From Nepenthes gracilis (lineage: Eukaryota > Streptophyta > Magnoliopsida > Caryophyllales > Nepenthaceae), in assembly GCA_033239525.1 (NCBI GenBank), contig BSYO01000024.1, positions 8,021,991 through 8,085,990 of the forward strand: a DNA stretch of 64,000 bases. The letters are read 5' to 3'. Under the pieces are notes generated by a model that saw only the letters and a list, made by a program, of their open reading frames with translations, ran no database searches and was not told where the DNA came from. A program made the translations under genes and the position numbers. Shown in pieces: positions 23,450 through 34,399 of the stretch (position 1 is its first letter; every line of letters begins with the position of its first letter).

Positions 23450-24534
23450 TGTTAGTTGAATTTTGAATTGGCATATTCTGTAACCGTATCAGGTTAGTTA
23501 TTTGCTCGCTTGTCGGCACATTTGGCATCTGTGACTACATATCGGTCTGGAAGATTTTCATTGTTCTCATGTTCGAAGGCCGTTATCGTCATATTTCAGC
23601 GTTCACACCTTCCTTTCCTTTGTTCCGCCCCTCTCCAGGCGTTGCATTAGATGGGCACCTGAGGCGCCAACTAAATGCACTTCTTAGAACCGAGCACTCG
23701 ATGATCTCCCGAGGTGCCAACCCAGACGTGTTTTCCACAATCGGGATGCTCGATGAGCACCCGGGCATGATTTCTCCCAACCCTATCCCGCGCCCGCCAC
23801 TCGCCCGAAAGGTGCTCGTGGCGCGGCCCTTTTGTCTCTAACGAATTTATTTTCAAACCTAATTTTTGGGACTTCTATATATTCATGTCTTAAGTCTTTA
23901 ACCCCAACTTGCTTGGAACAACTTTGAAGTTGTATTTCACTTGAAAATCCCCTCATCTTTGTGCTCTATTATTGAGAAAATTTTACTCCAACAATTATAT
24001 TTGATTGAGAAAGTTTTCTCTTCTTATTGTGCTTTCACCTTTACACCTCTTCCCGCCTGTTAACCTTTATGGCGACGTCGGTGGCATGGACATAGGGCTC
24101 TAGTGGTGGTTGGCAATTTAGGTGGTTCAAAAGGGAATATTGACGTGAAGACCGAAAGACGTCCAATTTCGTTGCTGTGGGCAAATCTAAGAAATTTCTT
24201 AATAGGGATCATAAGACGTGAGTAAATCGGTTAGATTAACGTATATTTACTACCCGGTCTGTAAATCAATTTTCATAGTGCATATCTTCCTTGACCATTG
24301 AAACATGGAGGGTTTTTCTCAATAGTTATGATTATCGAGTTTTTTTCTTCGTCACCAAAAATTATCCATTTATTATTATTTATTATTGTCTTCATTTATA
24401 TATTCGTATTGTTCATATCATCTAAAATTAAATACTTTTTACGTGTATTGAATATTTATTTATTTGTATTACTTTTGCTAATTTATTATGGGGTCAAAAC
24501 TTTTGTGTGATTTGGGACCGAGAAGTTCCCTTCA
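23450..24534 (+). repeat. 3' LTR of the copia element
   Basis: Begins TGTTAGTTG, ends TTCA, and is followed by the target duplication ATATG. U3 block with CTCGATGAGCACCCGGG near 23750 and a TATATA near 23876. Many substitutions relative to the 5' LTR show that the insertion is old. Confidence 0.88.
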
Positions 24535-24599
24535 ATATGTATGATGGTTATTTATGACTTGAGGTTCCACTTGGCTGGTTCAAGCTAAGTTCGAGTAAT

Positions 24600-24880
24600 T
24601 TGGGTCAAAGTCACCATGTGTTTTATGTATCAATGTTACGTAAGTACATTCATGACCATTCATGTGTTATTTGTCATGAACCTTTACAAATTGCCAACGA
24701 TTTTACATACGTGAAGGTGCCAGTTCATATTCTTGATTGTCAAGATCAAATTCTTTCAAATAAAGATTATTTTGCTTGTGAAAGTGTTATGGAGTTATCA
24801 AGATGAATGAGATGCTATGTGGGAGGCCAAAGATGAAATCAATAGAAGTACTCGTTCTTATCCGAAGCTTAAGGTAAGAA
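24600..24880 (+). pseudogene. Gypsy integrase C-terminus and chromodomain-like tail
   Basis: The frame from 24600 includes HHVFYVSMLRKYIHD, the phrase found after the GPF/Y module of chromovirus integrases, then PVHILDCQDQ. After a stop and a frame change, DAMWEAKDEI...YPKL stands where other copies end ATWE...KYPxLF. It is followed by a purine-rich tract and an LTR start, so it is the 3' end of a dead gypsy element. The copia element inserted just upstream. Confidence 0.75.
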
Positions 24881-24914
24881 TTTCATAAACAAAATTTTGG
24901 TAAGAGGGTAAAAT

Positions 24915-25640
24915 TATAATATCCTAAATATTTTAAAGATAAGAAATTTAAGATATTGGTTAGATATTATAATTTTTAATGATATTCATACTTAAGATAA
25001 AAATATTTAAGCCTTATAAAATGTTAGAGATCATTTTGTTGAAGAATTGTTGAAGCAATTGCGGCATTCAACCTCATATTCGAATAGATCCTTGAACATC
25101 AGATAACTTTTGGGAAAAAGTTAGATAAATGACCATTGGAGTTCTAGATAATTCTGAAAATTAGTTGACTTCCTTGTTAAAACATTTGGTTGGAAGAAAA
25201 TTAGGAAAGTTGAAAATTCTCTTATTCTATAAATATAGGACATGTTCTGTATAATTAAGAGTACTACAATCCCTTTGAATCAAAAGGAAAAGAAAAGAAA
25301 TTCTAAAGAAGAAGAGAACTTCAAAGAAGAAAAGAAGGAAATCATCAAAAGATTCTAACTCTGAAGATCTAGAAATTAGATCTTTAGAAAAGACAAAGGA
25401 TCACCAAATAGGAAGTCATTCATCCTTCTTTTTCTTCTTTATGCCATGGTTTTGGGTCTTTTCATGGTGAATTCTAAACCTCTTCATGTAAAATGGATTA
25501 AGTGTTTTATCATAAATTGAAGATATAATATTCAAATAGAAATAACTTGAAATTGAATGTTTATACTTAAATTCATGTTAATTCTTGGTTTTAATTAAGG
25601 TATGTTGGAGGATAATCTTAATAGTTATCTTATATTTCAA
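24915..25640 (+). repeat. Gypsy 3' LTR (family D), right end undefined
   Basis: Starts TATAATATCC after GTAAGAGGGTAAAAT, with TATA box CTATAAATATAGG at 25228-25240 followed by a purine-rich leader (AAGAAGAAAAGAAGG). The usual TGTAATATCC start has one change. No second copy in the window, so the right limit is a guess. Confidence 0.5.
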
Positions 25641-26096
25641 GTATCTTTAAGAATTGTTTGAATTCAAAGTTGTTTTAATTTGTTTTTTGTCTAGCATTTG
25701 ATTCCACATTCAAATATCAAACTATTATTAGGACAATTTTGTCTAATTTTTAAATTTCTTTGAATTTTGACATGATCTGTCATTTTTAATAGATAATAAT
25801 TGTTAATTCTTCTTGAAAAGACTTACTAGATGCTGTTTAAGTTTTGATCCATGAGCAGACGTCATTTATAGTTAAAATTATTAGACTTTTATTCATTTAA
25901 AAACCATAATAATAGTCTTTGATTTTCTATCATTTGAATGACATGATCTATGTATATTCAAATGCAAGTCTTTGTCTTTTCCATGTGAACTCATGTTCAA
26001 ATGCCAAACTCACGTATTGTTGTTAACATTTTAGAGTTATTTTATTTTTTAGACTCCAATCTTTGGTTTTTGATATTGAAATTTGAGTATTAGAGT
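25641..26096. other. AT-rich sequence, nothing recognised
   Basis: Probably LTR or flank of the preceding element. Words like 'CATTTGA' and 'ATTCAAA' recur but no regular repeat was found. Confidence 0.4.
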
Positions 26097-26366
26097 TACT
26101 TTTGACTTATGGTTATAGTTAATGCAGAAAAAATTATATAAAAATAAGTTAGCATCAATGAATATAAAACCTAAAACACTGTAGACTACTTCTAACACAT
26201 GGTTATAATTAATGTGGAGAAGATAATATAAAAACAAATTGGCATCAATGAATATGGCTCTTGTGGCACCATAGACTACTTTTGACTCATGATTATAACT
26301 AATGTAGAGGAGATTATACAAAAATAAATAGTTTCAAGGAATATAAAATTTATAGTATTGTAGTAT
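26097..26366. repeat. Three tandem copies of a 90-bp unit
   Basis: Units start with TACT at 26097, 26187 and 26277, exactly 90 bp apart. Each has, in order, a 'GACT/ACACATGGTTATA' part, AATGTAGAG-like and TATAAAAATAA-like words and 'CATCAATGAATAT' (less well kept in unit 3). Because 90 is a multiple of 3, the minus strand keeps one open frame through all three units. Confidence 0.85.
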
Positions 26367-27181
26367 AGTTTATAGTTCTCCAAACTAATCTCTATATTTC
26401 AATAGATGTTGAAGTTTTGGTTTCATAATGTGATACTTATAGTCATGTAATGATTGTGCTGTAATATCGATATGATATAGGCAAGAAACATTAGATCTAT
26501 GCATAGACATGCCATGATTGACGTGGTCACATGCATGATTCTAGAATGTCTATAATTTTGCATTATAGATCTAACCAGCCAATGGGTGTGAGAACCTTAG
26601 CCTTTGATAGATAGTGAGTAAGGCTCATAAAAAATGGTTGATATCCCCTTAGTAGTTTATGACCACAGTTGTTTAAGGATGGTTAGATCATATATTTTTG
26701 CATCTTATATAGAAATATCAGGTCTTTATTCATTGGACTTTGGTCTTGGTACTCTAATATACATTTTGTTGGGCATGTAATGATAATATATTACTTTTAT
26801 ATGTTTTATTGGGTATTCAACTAATTTATTGTTAATTTATTAAAATTCTACTAGAATTATTATAGGTTATTCAAAGACTTAAGTATAGGATAACATGGAC
26901 TTAAATGATTAAAGAGAAGTCTCTAGTTGGTCTATCAGAATTTATTTGTGATATATTAATTTGTACAACATAAGTGAATATGTATTTTATATTCAATATT
27001 TGTACTACAATTGTGTACATAAAGTTTTAGAATTTTATTTATATTAATAAAATGGTATGAATGTTTTTAATTGACGTATTTGATATATATGATTTATAGA
27101 TTTTTGTATTATATTTCAGATAGCTTATGTTCTATTTTATTTTTCAGGATCTAGTCATGACATACGTAGTACTACTAATGT
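26367..27181. other. AT-rich sequence, nothing recognised
   Basis: No coding motif or repeat was matched. Confidence 0.4.
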
Positions 27182-27545
27182 TTGCCTATAGTTTGGTCAA
27201 TCTAGTAATGGAATGGTTCCCTTCGCTGATTTAGATTTCATAGGAGACTTTAATACAAAGTATGTTATTTATTTTCTCTTAGTGGATATGTCATTAGTTG
27301 GAAAATTACATTACATTCTACAATTCCATTTATTTACTATTAAAACTAAATACATATCAATTATAAATTCTATAAAAGAAGCTATTTGGTTAAAGGGACT
27401 GTTTAATAAGTTCTATTAGAATTCACAGTTAGTTAATTTACCATTCATTCGTGATATCATTACATATGGTGAAATTATTGTGAGAATGATTGCAATCAAG
27501 AATAATCTTACAAGTATGATGACTAAGCCTTATTGTAATTGTTAA
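27182..27545 (+). pseudogene. Copia RNase H fragment
   Basis: Plus-strand reading gives FGQSSNGMVPFADLDFIGDF, then KYISIINSIKEAIWLKGLF, then after a stop IRDIITYGEIIVRMI and LTSMMTKP. This is the order of the C-terminal RNase H region of copia polyproteins (the ADxDxAGD motif, the EAEY-type motif, the EAIWL helix, and the ADMLTKP-like end). The first Asp motif has decayed (ADLDFIGD) and the Glu motif reads TKYIS. The rest of pol is absent to the left. It is followed by a copia-style polypurine tract and LTR start. Confidence 0.8.
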
Positions 27546-27667
27546 GTTTAAGCATTGTTTGAACTTAATTGGTATTTATGGCTTATGGTTGTATGCCTTT
27601 AGAGGCTCTATGGAATAGATGGAGTTTCTTTTTCTTTCTTTGTAGAATTTGGTTCAATGTAGGGATT

Positions 27668-28000
27668 TGCTAAATGTAACTCAAAGTTATTTTGTACAAC
27701 CAGCATATTTAAAAATTCAAAGGTTTACAATATAACTTGATGTGAATTATAAACGAAGATAAGCGGTCACTAAAGAATGGATTAGTGTAACTTAAAGCCC
27801 CTTATATTATGGTCATCTTAAAAAGTTAAGAGCATCAACTTTGTTATAAATATAGCACTGTACTTTAGTGTTTGAAGTGAACTTTTGAAATATTTATTTT
27901 ATAAACATCTATTGTAACCCTATTTATAAAAATAATAAAACATTTAATCATTTGTCCATGGTTTTTCCTTCATAGCTTTGTGCATAAATTTGAAAGTTTA
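27668..28000 (+). repeat. 3' LTR (start) of the copia fragment
   Basis: After 'TTCAATGTAGGGATT' the sequence TGCTAAATGTAACTCAAAG begins, matching the usual copia layout of a purine-rich tract then TGTTGAATGTAACTCAAA. TATA box TTATAAATATAG near 27845. The right end is not defined. Confidence 0.6.
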
Positions 28001-28523
28001 TTGTGCAATTATCTATTTTTTTTACTATTATTAATATTTAAAAATATATATCTAATTACATTTTTCATATTTTGTGTTTCTTTATATTTCTAAAATAACC
28101 CATATTTTTCCACAATAAATTAGGACATAAATTAAATCCTAAAGTAAAGGTTTAAAAATAAAACAAAAAAAGTGGTCTTATTTTTATTTATTTATTTACT
28201 TTTCAATTTCTAAGCTAGCTCCAAATCTACTATGATATCAAAACTGTTCAGTCCTTTTGAAGTAAACTTGGACATTTTACTTTAATTTTGTCAAAATAAA
28301 TATGAAAATGAGATTTATACAAGAGTGTCGTCTCACCTTAAAAAAAAAAAAAAAAATTAAAATGAGCATGCTACAATTGGTTTTGCCATTTAGGTTGCAT
28401 AAACAACAATGTAGCTCTTCAAAAATTGGTAAAATTTTCATCTCAACTGTGAGCACAGCTCCAAAATTATGTTTTTCAAGCTAACAGTGGCAATCATTCT
28501 TTCCTTTTATTATCATATTTGCA
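28001..28523. other. AT-rich sequence, nothing recognised
   Basis: Contains a poly-A run near 28340; no coding or repeat signal was recognised. Confidence 0.4.
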
Positions 28524-28909
28524 TAGAAGATCTAAACTTTGAAATCTTTAAATTGACATTGCAATTGAATTTTAACAGCCTCATAAACAAAAAAATTACT
28601 AGATAACAAGATCGTTTTCAGTAAACCCAAGTGTGTAGATGAAAGGTGAAAGAACAAAAAAACCCATCTGATATTAACTGTGCTAAAACTTTGTTCACCT
28701 CCCCAGATAAAAAAAATAATCCAATAGATGACATTTTCTAAATAGAAGATAAACTTAGAAATCTTTAAATTGACATCACAATTGAATTTGAACATCATAG
28801 ATAAAAAAATTACAAGATAATGATATCGTTTGTAATAAACTGAAGCGTGTGGATGAAAAGTGAGAGAAAAAAAAACCATCTGATATAAACTGTGCTAAAA
28901 CTTTGTTCA
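28524..28909. repeat. Direct duplication of about 170 bp
   Basis: 28524-28697 and 28744-28909 share the same word order: AGAAGAT, AATCTTTAAATTGACAT, CAATTGAATTT, ATAAACAAAAAAATTAC, AAACCCA/AAACTGA, ATGAAA, CCATCTGATAT and ACTGTGCTAAAACTTTGTTCA. A 46-bp spacer lies between them. The substitutions point to an old local duplication. Confidence 0.85.
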
Positions 28910-29232
28910 GGCATTGATGTGCATAGCCTTAATTTTCAATGAAATGGTGTTGTCTATATTTATTATAATAGCCATAATGACAACAACAATAATAAAAGCT
29001 TTGATTTCTATTAAGTAAAATTGACTGCATAACTTTATTTTGATATTCTACATAATTTAGTGTAATATTGCTCCCAATAATCGGTCATATTTTCTAGTAT
29101 TAGTTATTCATAATCAGTGATACTACCAAATCCCTTAAAAATATATTATAACCAAAGGAGGAAATACACATTTTAAAGAGCATATCCGTGAAATAAAATG
29201 GAAAATTCATCTGAAAATTGCAAGGTTATGGT
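28910..29232. other. AT-rich intergenic sequence
   Basis: No feature recognised; lies beyond the presumed 3' end of the three-exon gene. Confidence 0.4.
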
Positions 29233-29388
29233 TTACCTCTCCGGGCTGTGGTCCGCCATAACCAAGTCATGTCCGTTTGGGAGCATCCGGCGTTCTGCTG
29301 CAAAGCTGTCAGCGTACCTGGAAAGCACAAAATACACAGTGCACAGCGCTGATCTCATAGTGTCACATACTATCTCAGCTTCCATCAT
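29233..29388 (-). CDS. Small ORF or isolated exon, unknown
   Basis: A minus-strand frame from ATG at 29388 to TAA at 29233 gives 51 residues. The downstream half (29238-29316) is GC-richer than its surroundings and reads YADSFAAERRMLPNGHDLVM. It is bounded by a good acceptor-like TTTTGTGCTTTCCAG and a donor-like GAG|GTAAAC, so it can also be read as a 78-79 base exon. It lies about 0.9 kb beyond the stop codon of the three-exon gene on the same strand, so it may be a spliced 3' UTR exon, an exon of another gene, or chance. I do not recognise the family. Confidence 0.35.
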   Translation of the reverse strand: MMEAEIVCDTMRSALCTVYFVLSRYADSFAAERRMLPNGHDLVMADHSPER

Positions 29389-29793
29389 TACGGTTTTGTT
29401 TAAATCATTCCATTCTGATTGATCCCGGGGCGGAATCCATGAGTTTTATTCTTTGGTTGGAATATTGCACACAATCTGTGGCAATAAATCACTTTTAACA
29501 AACAAAGAATCATGACAAGCGAAAATGGATAGATTAAGGTACAGCCCCCTGATCTAAAGAGGGAAATTAGACAGCTTGCTGAGTTTCCTAATTACAGTGT
29601 AGTTTTTTGACACAATTAGACTCAACTTAACCTGGCCTCAATACTTCCGGGTTAACATCAACAAGTTACAACACTGAATTCATTCCGTGGTTCTGGTGAA
29701 CCTGAAGACAGCAGGAGGCATCCTTCCAAGCACTAACCATCCCATCCGTCCCATAAAATGACAGATTCACAGGCATAATCCTTCAATTAACAA

Positions 29794-29801
<8 letters not shown>

Positions 29802-29838
<37 letters not shown>
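29802..29838. repeat. (AG)n microsatellite
   Basis: Uninterrupted AG dinucleotide run of 37 bases (about 18 units), directly after an (AT)-rich 'atatata' stretch. Confidence 0.95.
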
Positions 29839-29839
<1 letters not shown>

Positions 29840-29840
<1 letters not shown>

Positions 29841-30293
29841 CCACACGTCATTAAGCACAAAATCAGGATGGAAGAGATACAGACGCAATCCTTCAAGTGT
29901 AACTTCAATCAACAAGAGATTGTATTTGCTTAGTTAACTGCAACAAAAATACCAGTTTTAACAATTCAGGTCAATCCAAACACTAGTAATGATAGGTTAG
30001 GCCATAAGATGGTGACCATTTTGACACAAAACTAGATTCACTTCTGTACCAAAATCTTACTACCATGCATCCCAACCATGATAATGCGTACGCTACTCAT
30101 TCATGGAGTATCACATTGCCTTGAACAGTGAATAGGATCGTGCCCTTTTTCTTCTATCAAGAAATAATTTTCATTTGTTGTTGCTTCTTTGCCTCATGGA
30201 AATTGTATTGGCACAGAGAAGAGGACTTAGCTCTCAATGGGCTTAAGACCAGACATGACAAGCAGCTTGCAAATCAGGATTCAAATAGCATCA
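29840..30293 (-). other. Presumed 3' UTR of the three-exon gene
   Basis: Follows the stop codon at 30294 on the minus strand without repeats or retroelement motifs. The poly(A) site cannot be placed from sequence alone. Confidence 0.45.
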
Positions 30294-30698
30294 TTAGTTA
30301 GACTCGGGTCCTGGGCTGTCTGCACGCATATCAGTAGAAGAATCATTGGAGCTGAGGAGATTAGAGTCCCTGTTCTCAGGATGGAGAAAATTGGTTTCAT
30401 TATTTTGGCTCCCATTTCCTGGGGTTCCACTGTTGGGATAAGATCCTCCCTGAGTAAGATGATAGTGCTGAAGGCTCCGACGCACAGGACTGGACAAAGC
30501 ATTTGAGAAGACAGAATTCTTAGTCTGATTATCAAAGTGCTCAGATCGAGTGCCATGAGCAGCAGTTGTCTGATCAGATGACCCAGAAGAATCATGATGA
30601 CATGAATTTGTAAAATGCACAGGAGGTTGGGAATGTCGATGCTCTACTGAGGCTCGAGCTGACATGGATGGCTCATCTCCACAACAATCCAGCTCATT
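30294..30698 (-). CDS. Conserved plant protein, exon 3 (C-terminal)
   Basis: Last exon of the three-exon gene, 135 codons including the stop. It starts right after an acceptor (TTGTTGATGCAG) in phase 0 with NELDCCGDEPSMS and ends SPGPESN. The sequence is rich in Ser, Asn and Pro and looks mostly disordered. It holds the block VFSNALSSPVRRSLQHYHL (about 30420-30480) and near the end SSNDSSTDMRADSP; both are motifs I associate with this plant family. Frame, splice acceptor and family motifs agree, and there are no internal stops, so this looks like a functional exon. Confidence 0.88.
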   Translation of the reverse strand, partial: NELDCCGDEPSMSARASVEHRHSQPPVHFTNSCHHDSSGSSDQTTAAHGTRSEHFDNQTKNSVFSNALSSPVRRSLQHYHLTQGGSYPNSGTPGNGSQNNETNFLHPENRDSNLLSSNDSSTDMRADSPGPESN

Positions 30699-31410
30699 CT
30701 GCATCAACAACAAATGCAATTATTAGAATTTGACTTATGGTAAAAGAACTGAAGTTACCCCATCAAAGAGCTTCTCAACTTACAATGTAAGCTTGCCAGT
30801 GGAAACATCTAAATATACACTAGCAAATGAACAATGGGTGCTCATGATGGATGCATCTTGGCATCATGGTGGTAAGGTAATGGGATGGTCATGAAGGCAG
30901 CAAATAAAGATTAAGAACATAATCAAAACTAAGGCTTTGACACCAAAGAAGATTTACGTCAAATGACTGGGATGGATGTAAAGAACTCAAGAACGTGGGA
31001 AGCTGATATTCAGTTGAATAGTCATTGACTAGATAGCTAAACTCCAACCATGATTGATACAGATGCATAACTCCAATCATAATTTCACTACATTGATTTG
31101 ATGCACCTATAAACTCCAAAAATACTCCCGACTTGGTAAGGGAAGACAACACTGTTTAGCTTTCTAATAAAATTCGCCTGGCATAAAATTTCAAGCACCA
31201 TAAATTGCATATAAAGCTTCTACAACACAATACACAAAATTACAAAATAATTTCTTACATGACAACATATTAAACTCTGAACTTTCTAATATCTTTGTCC
31301 TCAATCTGGACATGCATATGCCATCAAATGGGTAATTTTTGAAAAGTATTTTTCAATGTAGAAGACTTGAATAAAAAATATTATTTTCTGTGTTTTACAC
31401 AAATCTAAAA

Positions 31411-32774
31411 GTTATAGACATTATGTTTCCTTAACTATTTCAGATTATTTTAAAATTTTCTAATTATTCCAGATATTTATAACAAAATCTATCTTATTTG
31501 TAGGTAGGATATCATTCAGTATGCTTCCCTTATTTACTTTTATATAGCCTATAAATTAAGGACTTGTACATTGACATAAGCACATAACACTCCAACGAAA
31601 GCATTCATTCTATTACTAACGTAGTATCAGAAAGTTTGATCATTTGTGCCCAAACAATCACAAACAAAAGTCTTCTGCTGCTTGCAAGCAGTTAAACTTT
31701 GGTACTGCCTGTCAGACCTCATTTTTTCTGCATGTGCTCAATTGCTTTACTCAGCATCCTTCGTGTTTTATTATGCTGCTTTGTGACTTGGCTCTATTAT
31801 TTTGCTCAAACCAAAAAATCATGCCAAACTTTCAATCCAGAAACATTACTCTCGTAATATTCTTCTGTTTTTATCATCTTTGTATTATTCTTTCGAACCA
31901 TGGCAAGAAATAAGGTGCACAAGTAGAGGAGAAATCAAAGATCAAAACAAAAAGAAAAATCTTATTCTTTTATTCTCTTATACTACTTTCTTTTGCTCTA
32001 TGCGGCCCTGTTTCTGCTTGGCTCAGTAGTTTCCTCCACTCTAGCATCCATTTGCAGTCCAGCAGCCTTCTGTCTGATTTGATTTTCCTATCTAGCCCAG
32101 CTACACCCATTCTGCAATTCAGCACACTCCTGTCCTGTTACCCAGCATTCTATTACAGACCTTATTCCTGTCCATGCTCATTTCTTCCCAACTGTATTTC
32201 AATCTCTATTTACAGACAGTGTTATGTTTGCTCAGCTACATTGTTATGCTCAGTTGGGTAGTGATTTCTATTCACAAACTGTTTTCTACTTATTCTGTTC
32301 CAGTGGTTTGATCTATCAGGTTATAATTTCTGTTTGCAAACAGTTATAGATGTTCCTTCTGTTTACCTTGTTCCAGTGTCCTTCCTTATTGGATTTTTAT
32401 TTCTATTCATAAATAGTTCTGGCGTTTCTTCAGATAGGAGATTGTTGAATACAGATCTTTGGGTTGCTGAACTTTTGCTAGCTGGTTTTGTGATATTTTC
32501 TGAATTCAAACCGGTCCATTTCTGGTGTTATAATTATATCAGGTTATAATTCGATCTCTATTTTCTGATGTTAGAGAATATAATATTTCTTTCATTATTT
32601 TAGTTTAGTTTCTCGATTTTCTAGACTATTTAGATATTTAAAACAACATATGCTTATTTATTGGTAAATATCATTCCAAAAACTCTCTTTATTTGCTTTT
32701 ATGTAGCCTATAAATTAAGGTCATGTACATTGACATTCATGCATATCAATACCAGATTAAATCATTTCTTAACA
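31411..32774 (+). mobile_element. Small non-coding LTR-type element in intron 2
   Basis: Two direct repeats of about 205 bp (31411-31620 and 32569-32774) share TTTATATAGCCTATAAATTAAGG-like and GTACATTGACAT words (near 31550 and 32700). The right repeat starts TGTTAG and ends TTAACA. After the left repeat stands TAGTATCAGAAAG, a decayed tRNA-Met PBS. The 950-bp interior has no coding motif but repeats 'TTTCT(G/A)TT(T/C)(G/A)CAAAC' words at 32200-32420. No polypurine tract or target duplication was found, so the boundaries are approximate. Confidence 0.5.
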
Positions 32775-33239
32775 ATACACAAGATTTCAAACAAACTCGA
32801 TATTAAAGCAGCAGAGTGCAAAGAATCCATAGGGCTTACGAGCAAAGTGCAGAGAATCCATGGAAGTAATGTGTCCATTTATGAAACTTGTATAAATGAT
32901 GCTCTTGTAATTAATTCCAATTATTAAAGCTAATAATAGAATAAGAAACATAAATAAAATATTTTTAGCATTAATCTAATACCCATAGTTCAATTAGTAA
33001 CATAAAATATAGAAATCAATAACATAGTTTACCATAAACGTACAATAAAAATAAAATTTTTAACAAATATGAAATATTGTTTTCAAATTACTGATAACAA
33101 AGACTAATATTAATCATCATCATACAATAAAAGTTCCCGTTCTTCTACTTCAATGTCTAGCATGATCTTACCTTAAAAACTTGGGCTATAGAACCTCATG
33201 TGAAAGAATCATAATAGTCTCCATCATGGATAAACAAAT

Positions 33240-33500
33240 TGACATTAAATATTAGTATCAATCGCAGTCATATTAATATCGAACATATTGGATAATAGTA
33301 TTAATATTGGATATATCACACAAAAAACAATTTCTAAAAATTGCAAGTTGGCATGCCCATATTGCCCATATTAACAAATATTTTACATATCAACCGATAC
33401 AAAAACATATCACAATATTGTCACAATATCGAAAAATATCAGTAACTAGGAGCCCCGACACTAATACGTATTGATCAATATGTATTGTATCAAATGATAT
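33240..33500. repeat. AT-rich tract with recurring ATATC/GATAT words
   Basis: Words such as CAATATTG, AAATATC, GATACAAAAACATATC and GATATTTGCATC recur in both orientations, giving weak hairpin potential. No unit length or terminal inverted repeat could be fixed. Confidence 0.3.
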
Positions 33501-34172
33501 TTGCATCTATGTCTCCATCCATCCCTTTAATAAACCATTTGTTACTTTCATTAATGCCATTTTCACAAATAACAAATTACCAATGGATAATTTAAAAAGA
33601 AAAAAAAAATACTTTTTTCATAAAAAAATCTGAGGCCCTAAATGTGCACAGATGAATAAAATAAAAGTCATTTTGCCACTAGGAAAAAGTTGTCTTCGTT
33701 GAAAAGCTCAAAGTGAATGCAACTAAAATCAGGGTTATCCCCGCTCGCCCAAAGATCTAGATAGATATTACATTGCAAGAACAAAGGAAATCAATGATCT
33801 TTCCATAAGAATCCCCTCTTTGCCATCAAAATATCAATTATGGCTCCCATTTATCATTAGGCAATCCTTTAACATTTAGTAATAACAGTGAAAGTTATAG
33901 CAATTAAGCAGCACATTCTACATGGAAAATGTAGTAAAGGCACTTCCAAAGCTCTCCTTATGGCGAGGCACCACACAACCGTCCAAATGGAGGACAATTT
34001 AGATCATGTAGCCTCATACCAGATGCTACTTACAAGTCACAATGACAAGTAGATGAACAATGAAGACCACATTTGTAAAGTAAATATAATAGGTCTTCCA
34101 CATTCTGGAACAAAGATGTAACATACAGGAATCAAGATTTGTCCATGAGAAATTACAGGGAGAAAAAGGAAC

Positions 34173-34253
34173 CTGGAGGTAGGTCAAAATATCAATTGTG
34201 GTTACTCTTGATCCAGCCTCCTGTTGTCTTATAATCCATTGATAAAGCTTTTC
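34173..34253 (-). CDS. Conserved plant protein, exon 2
   Basis: Exactly 27 codons between acceptor TTTTGCAG and donor CAG|GTTCCT: it begins EKLYQWIIRQQEAG and ends DILTYLQ. It is in phase 0 at both ends, so it joins exon 1 (...GERHGL) and exon 3 (NELDCC...) without a frame change. It is predicted to be largely helical. The sharp fit of both splice sites to the family sequence makes this exon secure despite its size and its distance of 21 kb from exon 1. Confidence 0.88.
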
Positions 34254-34399
34254 CTGCAAAATCAAGATAAAAATTGACATGCGAACAGAACTCAAAAATA
34301 CCAATGGAAAGCACCTTTTATATTTCTTCCCTCCTCTTTTCATTGGGGGTAAATACATGCCAATTTCTGCTCCCAACAGCTTGCAAAATTACATGGTGC

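Larger units (their letters stand above)
20147..24534 (+). mobile_element. Complete non-autonomous copia element with gag only
   Basis: Both ends are exact: TGTTAG at the left, CCCTTCA at the right, and a 5-bp target duplication ATATG at 20142-20146 and 24535-24539. LTRs of 1,127 and 1,085 bp enclose a 2.2-kb interior with a tRNA-Met PBS at the left and the copia-type polypurine tract AAAGAGGGAGAT at the right. The interior carries a decayed gag region and nothing recognisable as protease, integrase or reverse transcriptase. The gag layout (UBN2-like part, degenerate zinc knuckle, coiled coil, LGY motif, second zinc knuckle) recalls the SIRE/Maximus lineage, an inference. It would have needed enzymes from a relative in order to move. 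Confidence 0.88.
30699..34172 (-). other. Intron 2 of the three-exon gene (3,474 bp)
   Basis: Donor GTTCCT follows CAG at 34173 and acceptor TGATGCAG precedes 30698 on the minus strand; both neighbouring exons are in phase 0. It contains an LTR-like pair at 31411-32774 and an AT-rich tract with many ATATC/GATAT words at 33240-33500. Confidence 0.8.

Noticed and set aside
30237..30595. Open frames on both strands overlapping exon 3
   Set aside because: They are out-of-frame shadows of the conserved exon.
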